This document shows, in pieces, positions 47,093-58,238 of a stretch of DNA of 64,000 nucleotides; within the stretch, counting starts at the first letter, position 1; each line of letters starts with the position of its first letter. The position numbers were made by a program, and so were the translations under genes. The notes under the pieces were generated by a model that was not told where the DNA came from, ran no database searches, and worked only from the letters and a program-made list of their open reading frames with translations. The DNA is from Poa pratensis (lineage: Eukaryota > Streptophyta > Magnoliopsida > Poales > Poaceae): the NCBI GenBank assembly GCA_947311845.1, contig CAMZMU010000020.1:38902752-38966751 (forward strand), given 5' to 3'.

Positions 47093-50010
47093 GCATCATT
47101 AAAACTATCATGGCTGTCCAGAAAACAGATTCCTAAGCTTCACTGCGAAAAATGTTAAAAATCACAGAAAAGGAATTTTGACCTGAAATTTTACGACAGC
47201 AATCTTCAGTTATTATTACACATTTCATTAGTTCAAAGTTTTCTGATTTGAGCAACGTAAGTGCCTCTAAAAATTGACTCTTTACGGGCTGTCCAGTTTT
47301 TGACAAGATTCTGTCTTTATTTTGCATTACTCTCATTACTTGTGTTTTGTGTGGTTCTATTGATCAAAGAGCAATACACAACCATAGTAACAGTAGCTAA
47401 TGTTTAGAATCAACTCATGATATGTCTTTGCTGTACCTATGTGGATTTAATTTATGGAGACACTAACCCTCTAATCAAGTTTTATGATGAGTTTTGTGTA
47501 AAGAAATTTTCAAGTGGAAGAGTTGAGGGTGATGAACAAGATCAAGAGGGACAAACACTCAAGCTTGGGGATGTTACCCCTAGGCTCACCCTACATATTT
47601 CGAATAAGTACAAGAATTCAAGCTTGGGGATGCCAAGCCACCTCACTCCAACCATCTTGATACCAAGTAAGTAAGCCTAGCTATATGGCTATAAAGAAAG
47701 CGCTTTACGGGAGGCAACCCGGTTGTTTTATTTTTATTTTCTTTGTGTCCTCTTGCTGTAACAAGAGACTTAGTTTTTAGTTTTGTTTCTGAATTTTTAA
47801 TAAAGTGCCAAGTTTTACCCGTTTTGGTTTGAAAAAGTTGCTATTTGTATTCGGAGATTTTATTCCAGCACGAATCTGTGCACGGTATGATTTTTCATTT
47901 CTATTCTGTAACTCCGAATGAGCTGAAATTTGAACTGTATTGCAACTTTTCATCCTCTGTAAGCGTGAATTTTTCAGATTTTTTCGACATATTTAAGTAG
48001 GGTAGAAAAATGTGTTTTGCTGCTGCTGTTTTTCTGGACAGATTCTGTCCCATTTTGTTTGATGCATTCTTTGAACTTTTAACTTGAATCTTTTTGATCC
48101 AATTGAGTTTATAAGTAGGCATACAACATTATATACTTTAACATTTTTGTTTAAGGATTTTATGCAGCAAGCAATTCATTTGTCTATCACTACTAATGTC
48201 ACCCACAGAAAAGAAATGGGAGAAACGGTGTTTTGAAGTTTTTTCACAGGGATTAGAGGAGATGCACCAAGAGCTATCCAAGGATGGTGAAGACCATAAG
48301 CTTGGGGATGTGAAGACAACCCCACTGGACCAACACACTCTCGGTTTGCACACGTCTAACTTCTGTTTTTCGATCAATGCACTTTATCGCATAAACTTGG
48401 AGCGTCTTTTATTTTTTTATTTCGGTTTGTTTTTTTTTTGTGAGACCACCACTATCATTTATATATGAGAGAGCTACTGGAAATTTGGGTTGAATTAAGT
48501 TGGATGCTATTAAAAAGATTGGGAAAGGGATGTTTGAGTTGATTCAAAAAGATACATATAGTTGCATGATTCATGTGCTTTTTAATGAGTATTAATTTGC
48601 AAGTGTTTTATCAAGAGCTATCTTTTATTCATGTTTTGATGCTGAATGTTACTTTACTTTGTTTAACATGGATTGGTTAGTTCTATGGACACTTATGCAT
48701 GCATTTAGACGGTCAACTTTCTCCCTCTTGCTAGCCCAAAAATTCCAACAAGTAAAAACTTGTTTTCCAACACCTTCAACCAAAGTTTTTCCAGTGAGTC
48801 CACCATATCTACCTATTAGCTTTATGCTATTCCGAGTATGTTTATCATGTTATATTGTATTATCTATACTTCTGAATTAAAATGCTTATGTTATTGATTG
48901 TTATGGGAAAAGTTGGTTAAAAAGCTCTCACGAACTTGATGCACACTTTACTTTTATTGCACTTAATAAACATGAACCATTGTGATTAAAATTATGAAGT
49001 TGTGAGCTTGACAAGAGTCTTGGTTGGGAGTTAGCTCATATGTGCTGTCACATGGCAAGCTTTCAACGTGCTCTTAATTATATTTAGTTGATATCATGTA
49101 CTTTTGTTTATGGATGCTTATCATGGTGCCAAATAAATGCGGAAACTTAGTAAGTTTAATGAGTTTGTATAAATGGCTAGAGAGACGCCTGGGCCGCTAA
49201 TCTAAGCCATGCATCATTCATGGTGGAAATTTACTTACATGCTATGGTGAACCTTCAGTGATGCACCCACAATAAAAAGCTATACCAATAGTAAATAAAA
49301 AGGGTGTGAGATTGTTCATTTTGTTTGTTTGTCTTGTCATTTTGACATGGGCTTGTTCCATGTCCTGGGACAAGAGGTACCCCAGTTGACGCTCTTGATG
49401 ACGCTATTATATTACTTACAATGACTTAACTTGAACTTGCTTTGTGCCCAAGTTGAGTAACACCGTGGTGTAGGTACTCGTATTCACGGGGCATGAGGCA
49501 TTCAACCCATACTTTGTCAAGCATACTACTCATATTTGCTTTCACTTTAAACTTTAACCATTCAAGATGCTATGATAGGGGTAATGAGAGCTTGACACCA
49601 ATGAATACCACATTGCAAACATTAACTTAAGTAGAAGCATTTGGAAGTTAGATGAAACTTATTCATGTTTTACCTCTACTCATTTATATATCTTTCCAAA
49701 GTGTCCACTTTTATATTCAGATTTACAAGAATACTCTATGACCATTATAGGATGTTTTTACTTTTCATTATGCATACATTTGGTCCATAGTACTTTCTTC
49801 TATGTTACACTTTGTGAATTATCATTGAACATCCTTTCATTGAATATTTGATATCACTTTATAATCTATCTTGTATATTGCTACTCCTTTGAGAATGAAT
49901 CATTTGACTTTATGTAGCAATAGTAATCATCTTTGATATCCATTGATAGTATTAAAATGCAAAGTCCATGTTAGTTTTATCACCTTCATACTCGAGGACG
50001 AGTATTGGTT
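47093..50010 (+). other. Non-coding 3' region of element D
   Basis: No conserved domain was found. It carries three further copies of AAGCTTGGGGATG (47561, 47620 and 48298) before the true polypurine tract. It also carries 'aagcgctttacgggaggcaaccc' (47699), which element A shares in inverted orientation at about 21145, and two diverged 'cagattctgt' blocks. Short frames here lack support. Confidence 0.7.
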
Positions 50011-50024
50011 AAGCTTGGGGATGT
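50011..50024 (+). other. Polypurine tract of element D
   Basis: AAGCTTGGGGATGT is immediately followed by the 3' LTR start TGATGCATG. Confidence 0.85.
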
Positions 50025-51581
50025 TGATGCATGTAAAATGCATACATGAACTTTACATTTTATTACTTGATATTCCAACTTATTTGCATCATATATGGGT
50101 TATATTTATGTTTTATAATGATTTTGGGGATAATTCACAGTTTCCCCATTTATTTGGAATTAACCCTGCACTGGCAGAAAACCCTATTTTCTATATTTTG
50201 ATGTTTCAGGGACCCAAACGACGTCCAAATGACCTAATATTTTACGGGCATCAGTTTTTGGAAGGAACAAAGCGTAGGACGAAGGAAGCGAACAAACGGA
50301 GACCCGAGGGCCAAGAAAGGTGGGCCCACGCGGCCAGATTCCTTGGCCGCGTGGGACCCCCATCTGGGCCTCGTGGCTCCGATGCCGTCCGTTTTCGTCT
50401 CCGTGGCTTCGTCTTGACCTAAAAACGACTATAAAAATAGTCCCCCGAGGAGTTTCGCGAGAGGCGGCGGAGAAACACAAAAACCACGAAACAGGAGACA
50501 GAAGGCTGCCGCCGGAGAAGATCGGAGGGGGGAAACGCCGCCGGAATCACCTCCGGAAGGCTCCTCCATCCCCCCTCCGGAGTCTCCATCAACACCACCG
50601 TCAAGACCAGCACCATCTCCATCACCATCTTCGTGATCCACTTCATCCCCCATAGTTTGAGATTGTTGAACCCTAGCTATTGTCTAAGTACTATTCTACA
50701 TGTTTGTGAATTGCTACTTGTCATTGTTTTGTGGGGAGATTATATTCTCAGATTGTGTTGTATCACTTATGCCATTGAATCATATCATGTCTTCGCGTTG
50801 TGAGTAGTTCTCTCATGTTCCTGGGGGCATAGGATGGATTGGCAATGATTTATTTATGACATGTGTTGGTATTTTGTCTAGTGTTTATCTTTTTATGTAA
50901 TTCTATGATGGTGTTGTGCGAACGTCGACTGCACATCACTTCACCTATATGGGCTCATAGGAGAACACCGTAGTGTAATGGAGTGAGGGAGACTTGGGAG
51001 GACATGTAAACCTGAGACCGAGTCATGAAGTTGCATTATGAGGGTATTAGTATCGGGGACCTTAGAGTTTAAGGCTATGGTGGGACTCTATGTCTTAATA
51101 ACTCTTGTGCAGTCATTTACTTGGCCATAAGAACCATCATAAGGGGGTTTAGTTTATTTATTTAGCTTTCCCTAATTATGGCTCCGTCCAAAAGAAGATT
51201 AAAACTTGACAAAATGCTTACCTTGTTGTTCTAGAAATATTTATGCCATGAAGTCTAGGTAGCCCTTGGGAACGTTCTCCACTTATAAGAAACACACACT
51301 TGAGCTTGTCCTCTCGCTGCATAGAGGATTGGGCTTTCTCTCTTTGAGAGCTTTCACTTGTCATATTTTATTTTCAGCTTTTTACTTTATTGCAAACTCT
51401 ACGCCAAAAACCCAAAAACACTTGCATCATTTAATCATTTTAGTTTGTCTAGTGCATAGATAATAAGAGAAGTGACACTCTTATTTGAGAGGATAAATAC
51501 TTATACCTTCTACTCCTCGTGGGATCGATACTATACTTACACATTGAAGATTTCAACGATCCCCTATACTTGTGGGTATCA
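50025..51581 (+). repeat. 3' LTR of element D
   Basis: 1557 bp, nearly identical to 43889-45447. Differences are mostly single-base changes in the GC-rich block near the TATA palindrome. Confidence 0.92.
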
Positions 51582-51586
51582 TCGGG

Positions 51587-52223
51587 TGTCTACCACGTAC
51601 TACCGCCAGGAAGATGCAAATTAGTTCCGAGCGTCGCAACGGTACTACCGCTGGAGCCAGCGGTACTACCGCCGCCTCCACCCGGTACTACCGCTGCGCA
51701 CTCCAGTAGTTCGGGCTGAGGCCCATGTAAACCTCCCCCACCTACCCCTTTCGTCCACTAGACTATAAATACCTCTTTCTCTTCCTAGGGTTGGGTTGGA
51801 CTGAGATTAGACTTGAGTTGAGCTTTTCTCCTTTTCCACCCATGATGGTGTTGCCTCTTAGGAGATGAATCAAGGCCTCCCCTTGTGGAGATGAACCAAG
51901 ACCTCCTCTTGTGGAGAAGATCCCTCTAGTGGATTCAAGACTCCTCCTTGTAGTTGCGATTACTTGCCAATCATTCCTCTTGTGGTGACTTGATTGGACC
52001 GGTAGGATTGACCGGTGAGAGAAACAATCCTATGAGTAAGGTGTGTTTGGAGAAGGAGAATCGGGGGCTACCCTTGGGGATTTGTTAACAGTTGACTTTT
52101 GCCGAATTATGCTTTGCTAGTTATCTTGTTGGTGCCTTTTCCCCTTTTGTGTTCTTGTTGTTCTTCATGTTCATCGCCGCATCCGCCCCAAATCCGTGAA
52201 GATCGAGATCAACCCATATCACA
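51587..52223 (+). repeat. 5' LTR remnant of element C
   Basis: Collinear with 54394-55063. It contains GCGGTACTACCGC-type palindromes near 51640-51700, a TATAAATA box near 51763, and ends ATATCACA. It lacks the LTR part upstream of TGTCTACC, which was separated by element D. Confidence 0.85.
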
Positions 52224-52235
52224 TGTTATCAGAGC
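52224..52235 (+). other. Primer-binding site of element C (tRNA-iMet type)
   Basis: TGTTATCAGAGC differs by one base from the usual initiator-Met site TGGTATCAGAGC and directly follows the LTR. Confidence 0.8.
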
Positions 52236-53319
52236 TCTAGGTTGCCACGGATTTGTCTTTGTTTCCCCCCACAAACCCCCCAAATTTTTCTTTGATTTTG
52301 AGAAATTCAAAAATTTCCACCAAAAATAGCCTTTTATGGATTCGAGCCGATCTGTCGATTTGTTGCGTTTTTGGTAGTTTTGGTCCACGGATCTGTTGCT
52401 TTAGGACCCCCTCCACCTTTGTTTGCGTTCCTAAGCCCCAATTTTGCCAATTTCCCACGAAATCGAGGAATTTCCGAGCCCAATTTCCGCCCAAATCGCG
52501 ACCAAGAACACCAGAAATCTGACCAGCGGTACTACCGCCACGACTGAAGCAGCGGTACTACCGGTGCAGGAAGCGGTAATACCGCCGGGGCCAATTTTTT
52601 CAGAAATTTCTCTTTTTCCTCGTTTCGTTTTGGCATTTCTTCTTTGTTGTTTGAGTCCTTTTGCTGGTGTGCTCAATCGTCTACGACATCAACAAGCTTC
52701 CGCAGCAACTTCATCAACACCAAGCGACGACGACACCGAGGACTTGACATTTCCCCGTCATCATAATCCGTTGTGAGCCCTTCTTCCTTGTGTGTACCTT
52801 GACCTACCGGACTAGCTCTTTGATATTGCGAGGCATTGCACTTGTTCGAGTGATTGTCTTCAAGTATTGGCGAGTGTGTATCGTTAGAGAACTTGGCACT
52901 AGCAAAAGAAGATGGAATCATCGTCAAAAATCAAAAAAAAAAAAAAGAGGAAAGAAAAGACATGAGTAGTGCCAAGTATCATCTCTTGTAGGTTGCGACA
53001 AAGGTTCAACCGCCAAAGTGAGTGTGTGAGTTTAACACTTGTGCAAATCAGTTACCCACCCAAAGGCAATTGAGCTAGCGTCCTTCGTGTGTTGGTGTGA
53101 CATTTGAGCACGTAGTCTTCGTTAGGTTGTATATCTTCGAGTGCTCGCCCTTTGGTCGCCCAACCTCATCATTCACTTTTGTGTGCGTTTCTTCATCATT
53201 TGAGTGGTTGGTGTTTCTTTGATAATTTGGTCATTGTGGATTTTCTCTACTTTGGACAATATACTTTTCGCCGGTTTTGCTTGTTTCTTTTGCCACTTCA
53301 TACCTTCCTATCCTCATAA

Positions 53320-54262
53320 GTGTGTGTGTTGGGTGTTAGAACCGGATTCTCTTTCTTCAAGCCACTTTATACTTTGGATATAGTATCTCTTGGTTCATAC
53401 ATTTGGACACATTTCACTTGTTTTTTGAGATCATGTTTAGGGGAAGTACAAACGGAAGCTCAAACTCGGATGATGATATCAACGGAGAAGTTCAAACACC
53501 TTGTCCGTGATGGGCTAGGCCGCTATGAGCGCCGCCTTCAAGCACAAGAAGCAAACTTCAACGTGCAAATGGCGACGGTGACTGAAGCTCTCAACAACCT
53601 TGTGCAACATCGAGCTTCTTCTTCTTCATCACGCTCAAGCCGTACAAGAAGCACCTCAAGGTCGACACAAGCAAGACATGCGCGTCATGGTCCTCGACAA
53701 GAAGAACCGCATCAACCTCGCCAAGAGATTCCAAGGCGCGACGAATATGATCGACATCGCCATGAAGTGGAACGTCCACCTTCTCCTCGAGCGCACAATG
53801 CCAATGCGCATCAAGAACAACCACAACCAAATGGTGGACGCCGTGAACGAACACCTTCACCACCTCCTCATCATCGGGATCGTCGAGACCCCTTGGCCAA
53901 TGACAATGGTGCTCCGGGTGCGAATGACTTTGGGGACCAAGGCCGTCGACACCGCCATCCTCCAAGGCCACGCCACCACAATCATGACCATGGGAACCAT
54001 GTGGAGAACCCAATTCCACACCATGAGCATCATCCTCGCCAAGAGCCTCGTCCTCATCAAGAACATCCACATGATCGTCACCAACAACACCACTCCGAGT
54101 CAAGTGATAGTGAGTCGAGCAAACATAAGGGCGATGGACTCAATAGAAGGAGACGTGGATGTGCATTCCCACCTCCCAACCGTCGAGAAGAATATGACAA
54201 CTTGAGCAACCTTCGTTTTGATATGCCAAAGTTCTATGGAACAAGTGACCCGGAAGCCGCCG
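53320..54262 (+). pseudogene. Truncated gag of element C
   Basis: The frame encodes KFKHLVRDGLGRYERRLQAQ and a coiled segment ending LNNLVQ. A very His/Arg/Pro-rich linker follows (residues about 95-275, for example RHRHPPRPRHHNHDHGNH). Then comes LSNLRFDMPKFYGTSDPEA, the entry of the Retrotrans_gag domain, where the sequence breaks off into LTR DNA. The natural start is probably ATG 53433 (MFRGSTNGSSNSDDD), now in a different frame, so a frameshift lies near 53485. The remaining capsid domain and zinc knuckle are missing, so the product would be non-functional. Confidence 0.8.
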
Positions 54263-55063
54263 AAACCCCAGGCAGCGGTACTACCGCCGCCACCCAGCGG
54301 TACTACCGCTGAGCCCAGGTCCGGTACTACCGCTGGGACAACCACCCGAGCTACTATCAACTCCAAAATGCTCTCTGTTGCCTCTACGGTACTTGCCGGG
54401 TGTCTACCACGTACTACCGCCAGGAAGATGCAAATTAGTTCCGAGCGTCGCAACGGTACTACCGCTGGAGCCAGCGGTACTACTGCCCCCTTGCCAGGAG
54501 CGATACTACCGCCGCCTCCAGCCGATACTACCGCTGCGCACTCCGGCAGTTCGGGCTGAGGCCCATGTAAACCTCCCCCACCTACCCCTTTCGTCCACTT
54601 AGACTATAAATACCTCTTTCTCTTCCTAGGGTTGGGTTGGACTGAGATTAGACTTGAGTTGAGCTTTGCTCCTTTTCCACCCATGATGGTGTTTCCTCTT
54701 AGGAGATGAATCAAGGCCTCCCCTTGTGGAGATGAACCAAGACCTCCCCTTGTGGAGATGATCCCTCTAGTGGATTCTAGACTCCTCCTTGTAGTTGCGA
54801 TTACTTGCCAATCATTCCTCTTGTGGTGACTTGATTGGACCGGTAGGATTGACCGGTGAGAGAAACAATCCTAAGAGTAAGGTGTGTTTGGAGAAGGAGA
54901 ATCGGGGGCTACCCTTGGGGATTTGTTACCGGTTGACTTTTACCGAATTATGCTTTGCTAGTTATCTTGTTGGTGTCTTTTTCCCTTTTGTGTTCTTGTT
55001 GTTCTTCGTGTTCATCGCCGCATCCGCCCAAATCCGTGAAGATCGGGACCAACCCACATCACA
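54262..55063 (+). repeat. 3' LTR remnant of element C
   Basis: It starts inside the LTR, after the internal deletion, with several GCGGTACTACCGC-type palindromes (54274-54330 and 54452-54535). It continues collinear with the 5' LTR and ends ACATCACA. The flank to the right is PGG-gene sequence. Confidence 0.8.
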
Positions 55064-55811
55064 TAGCCAACACCTCGTTAGTGGAGATCCTTCATTATGA
55101 CAATCACCTTTGCCGCTGCTTTCACTCTTCTTGGAGGATACAACATTGCTCCGGGAAGCGAGGGGATTCCCATTATGTTTGGGAAGGTTGCATTCAAGGC
55201 GTTCTTTATTTATGATGTCATAGCAATGTGCTCCTTGTTTGTTGCCGTCTTCATATTGCATCATAGCAAGGTGGGAGGATTATGAGTTCTTGATCTATTA
55301 TAGATCCTTTACTAAAAAGATCATGTGGTTTGCATCTATGGCAACTACTATGCCTTTTTCAATTGGTTTATACACGGTGTTGGCCCCCGTGTCTCCTTAG
55401 GTATCCATTGCGATATACTCCCTCCGTCCTCAAATAAGTGGACGTTTAGCATTTGAAATTTTTCCACAAAAGAGTGTACATCTACCTTCCCAATGCAATT
55501 GAAAATAGATAACAATGCTTCTCTCTCATCACACGAGAATCAAGCCCAATAATATTCAACAAATGGTCTACTCATTTTCTACATGCACTTAGCTCATTGG
55601 AGGTGGGGTAATTAAATAGGAGAGAGATAGTGACTTGCATCTTTCCAATGCATTTTCTACTCCATTCCATAATTTGTCTTCAAATTTCTAGATGACCACT
55701 TATTTGAGGACGGAGGGAGTATGTTCTGGTAGCTTTGTTGCCCACTATTATTTGGTTGCTTGGCGAATAGCATGTCCTGAAGCTGAGATATGTGCAAAAT
55801 TTCAATTCCGA
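55064..55811 (+). pseudogene. PGG-domain membrane protein 3' part (ankyrin/PGG gene), disrupted
   Basis: Frame 55097-55285 reads TFAAAFTLLGGY, GIPIMFGKVAFKAFF and AMCSLFVAVFIL, the PGG domain with its two membrane helices. A one-base shift near 55270 moves the reading to another frame, RWEDYEFLIYYRSFTKK and FASMATTMPFSIGLYTVLAP, which matches the usual continuation. A stop follows near 55400. A Stowaway MITE interrupts the codons at 55418-55719, and family-like sequence resumes at 55720 (IAICSGSFVAH). ACD6/ITN1-like proteins carry N-terminal ankyrin repeats before this domain; the best candidate for that part is at 39545. Multiple lesions make it a pseudogene. Confidence 0.85.
55418..55719. 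mobile_element. Stowaway-type MITE, 302 bp, inside the PGG pseudogene
   Basis: It begins CTCCCTCCGTCCTCAAATAA and ends with the inverted TTATTTGAGGACGGAGGGAG, flanked by TA on both sides (55416-55417 and 55720-55721). Removing it and one TA restores continuous PGG-gene codons. Confidence 0.93.
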
Positions 55812-58229
55812 TCGCCTTGACTGGTGTGACCTAAGCAATTTATCTTATGGTACTGATTTCTGATAATATTGTAGTTTATATGAAATCAACATTGTCTGGA
55901 TACTAATATTGTATTGTGAACTCATCCGAAAAATGTTGCCTTGTTAATTCTTTTATTATGTTCAAATATTTTGCAGCGAATCCATCTCTCTAGAGTTGGT
56001 TTAGGTAATGCTATTTTCCATGGAAATTGTCACGGGTTATTAGCATCTGAAAGGCGAGAGTTGTCGCAGAACCAGTAAAAGAAAGCACCTACAAAATTAC
56101 AAGTTTGATCATGTTGGGAAATTTAGGAACCATCGAATCAAGTCAATCCAACGGCGGAAAATAGGAATTATTAGAATGTACTAAAAATAGAGTAGTGGAA
56201 AGTGCCTGAAAATACTGATTTATTTATTTTAATATTTTTATTTAAAAATCGCTATTTTCTTAGGGTTCTAATTGTGTATGATGTGAGTTATGTGGTCGAA
56301 CTTATCTCCAACTCTGCCCCTGCTCCTCATGCTCGCATACCGCGTTTGTGACGTAGAGGACACCAAACTCGTCACCTATCGCAGGCACACCATGGTTGGG
56401 CCCTTTCCCCGAGTCCGGGGTATAGCTGAGGGAGCGGGCCGGCGGGTTCCCAGGTTGTACCTGGCGTGATGACGTATTCTGCGTGAAGACATGTCGATTC
56501 ACGCAGTGGAACCCACCGTGGCGATGCTCCTCACCTTCCTGATGGGCCAGACTCGGGTTCATGGGCCCGCTCTTCCTGACGCCGTGTGCGGTCAAGGCCG
56601 TCTCCAGAAATTGGGGGCCCCGGTGCGAAGTGCCTAATGGTGCCCAAACTTTCGCACCTTCTGGTCTTATTATCTCAATAATGGTGGTTTACAATTTACA
56701 TAGAATAGCGAGAGATTGGGGTTGACGGCGTTATTTAAAGATGATGATGGATTATCTTCGGTAGTTAAGGAGTGGCGAATGGAGTTAAAGGAGGGTAGTC
56801 AGTGAATTGCGTAGTCAGGGGCTCGTCATGCTCGTGTCATCGGCCGAGCGGCAAACAAGGGACGTCCTGGTATCATCACGGAACGACAAACGGGCAATAG
56901 GGCGTGCTAGGTGTACTCAGCACGGTCTCATACTCCAGTGTCATGTTTTTAGAGAACAGGCCAAAAGGCCCAGCTTTTTTATGAAAGCCAGCGAGTGTCT
57001 GCAAGGGGTAAAAAAACCCAGCTCACAGAAGTACAAACAAATACACCACCCCACCAGATTGCCAATCCCACAACCAGGACAGCAAGCTGGAAAACATCCC
57101 CTCGACAAGTTTCAGAGATCTAAAGCATGTTACAGGAACAGGCAAAAACCATAGCAACTCCAAAGTTTGTTCAACCTATCGTTTTTCCACGGAGAGGAAC
57201 AAGCGTGAGTGGTGTCCGAGCATTTTTTTTTACCAGGGGGCGCACGCAGCACACATGCAACAGCGAGCTGGGTGCTGGGCCGCTGCCCTAAGTGGCCATT
57301 TTCTGCTTTAATTAAGCCTATGGCTTTATAGGTATATATATACGTAGTAGCTAAGATTCGGGGCCCCAAAATTCTGGGGTAGCGAGTTTGTCTTTTGCCG
57401 GTCAAGTGATGATGGTGTATGCGGTTTCGACAATGAGCATGGGCACTCTTGTGGGAACACAAGATTCCTGATCATACAATGTCGACGTGTGCTTGCGTTG
57501 TGCCCTTGTTGTTGAACATGGTGGTTCGAAACTCGGCTTACGGGATGACAATTCTGAGATTGACTATGGTTGGACTCATCATTTTTGACACACTTGCGTC
57601 GTTTCTTTCTTGAAGGCTTACTTTTTCGTTTGTTTCGGTCTTTACCATAGGGTTGTGGTAGCCTCGTGGAGAAACGGTCACGAGGCAAACTCCTTTATAG
57701 TTCTTTTTTTCTTTTTTGGATCGACTTTGTTCGGCTTTAATGCTTGGATTCATCTGTCTTTTAATAATATAATATGATTGTGTGCATGTAGAAGCTGAGG
57801 ATTGTGTCAAGATCGAGCGGGATAGACATCGCTCAGACTGAGCCTAGTTTTTCACACGAGATACAGAAGAATAATCACACTCAAAATTCATTTCTCTTTT
57901 AAGTTGATCCGGAGCCGAGGTAAAATCGGATCGATCTCGATCGGCTTATAAGCCTCGAGCTTGTCTTGGAGCCCTACCTGCAGTCAAACACGTCTTAAAG
58001 GTACCTCTGTTTACATCCTTAATTTCTATATCAATGGGGTGGAAACATATTCTAGTAATTACAGCAGTTTGTCTGAAAGATTAAGCGAAAATGCGTTGTT
58101 CGAGCCGCTTGGCTACTTCTTGTAGGAAATTTGATATACCCTCCCATGTTGTATTGTAGAGAGAAAAAAATGACTTAAGGTCCGCTGTAAGAAATGCAAA
58201 TGGTACTTTTTTCCTTCTGCATATGTTAG
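55812..58229. other. Intergenic DNA, no confirmed gene
   Basis: 55812-56290 is AT-rich, probably the 3' flank of the PGG gene. Around 56610, 'ccagaaattgggggcccc' and, inverted, 'ggggccccaaaattctgg' at 57360 could be ends of a hAT-like element of about 750 bp, but target duplications were not found. Minus-strand frames at 57130-57810 lack recognisable domains. Confidence 0.4.
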
Positions 58230-58238
58230 TTTTTATTA

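Larger units (their letters stand above)
43889..51581 (+). mobile_element. Complete non-autonomous gypsy-type element with acidic ORF (element D)
   Basis: LTRs at 43889-45447 and 50025-51581 (about 1.56 kb, TGATGCATG...GGGTATCA) are nearly identical. A tRNA-Asp-type primer-binding site (45459-45476) and a polypurine tract (50011-50024) are in the right places. Flanking 5-mers are CCGGG and TCGGG, a likely target duplication with one change. There is no gag, protease, reverse transcriptase or integrase. The only substantial gene is the 453-codon acidic frame at 45731-47092. The 3' region shares words with A and B. Movement must rely on proteins supplied in trans. Confidence 0.92.
51587..55063 (+). 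mobile_element. Deleted gypsy element with truncated gag (element C)
   Basis: The 5' LTR remnant (51587-52223) is truncated on its left by element D. An initiator-Met-type primer-binding site is at 52224-52235. A leader and a gag N-terminus follow (about 53430-54260). Then sequence passes abruptly from gag into LTR interior at about 54262, so the rest of gag and all of pol are deleted. The 3' LTR remnant runs from 54262 to 55063. The LTRs are related to 40565-41497. D probably inserted into C's 5' LTR, because the sequence after D (TGTCTACCACG) matches the LTR interior at 54394. Confidence 0.8.

Noticed and set aside
53600..54205. 201-codon frame overlapping gag of element C
   Set aside because: It lies in a shifted frame of the His/Arg-rich gag linker; a shadow.
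56302..57810. Minus-strand frames of 90-120 codons
   Set aside because: No domain, no splice logic, and they overlap each other; left unannotated.
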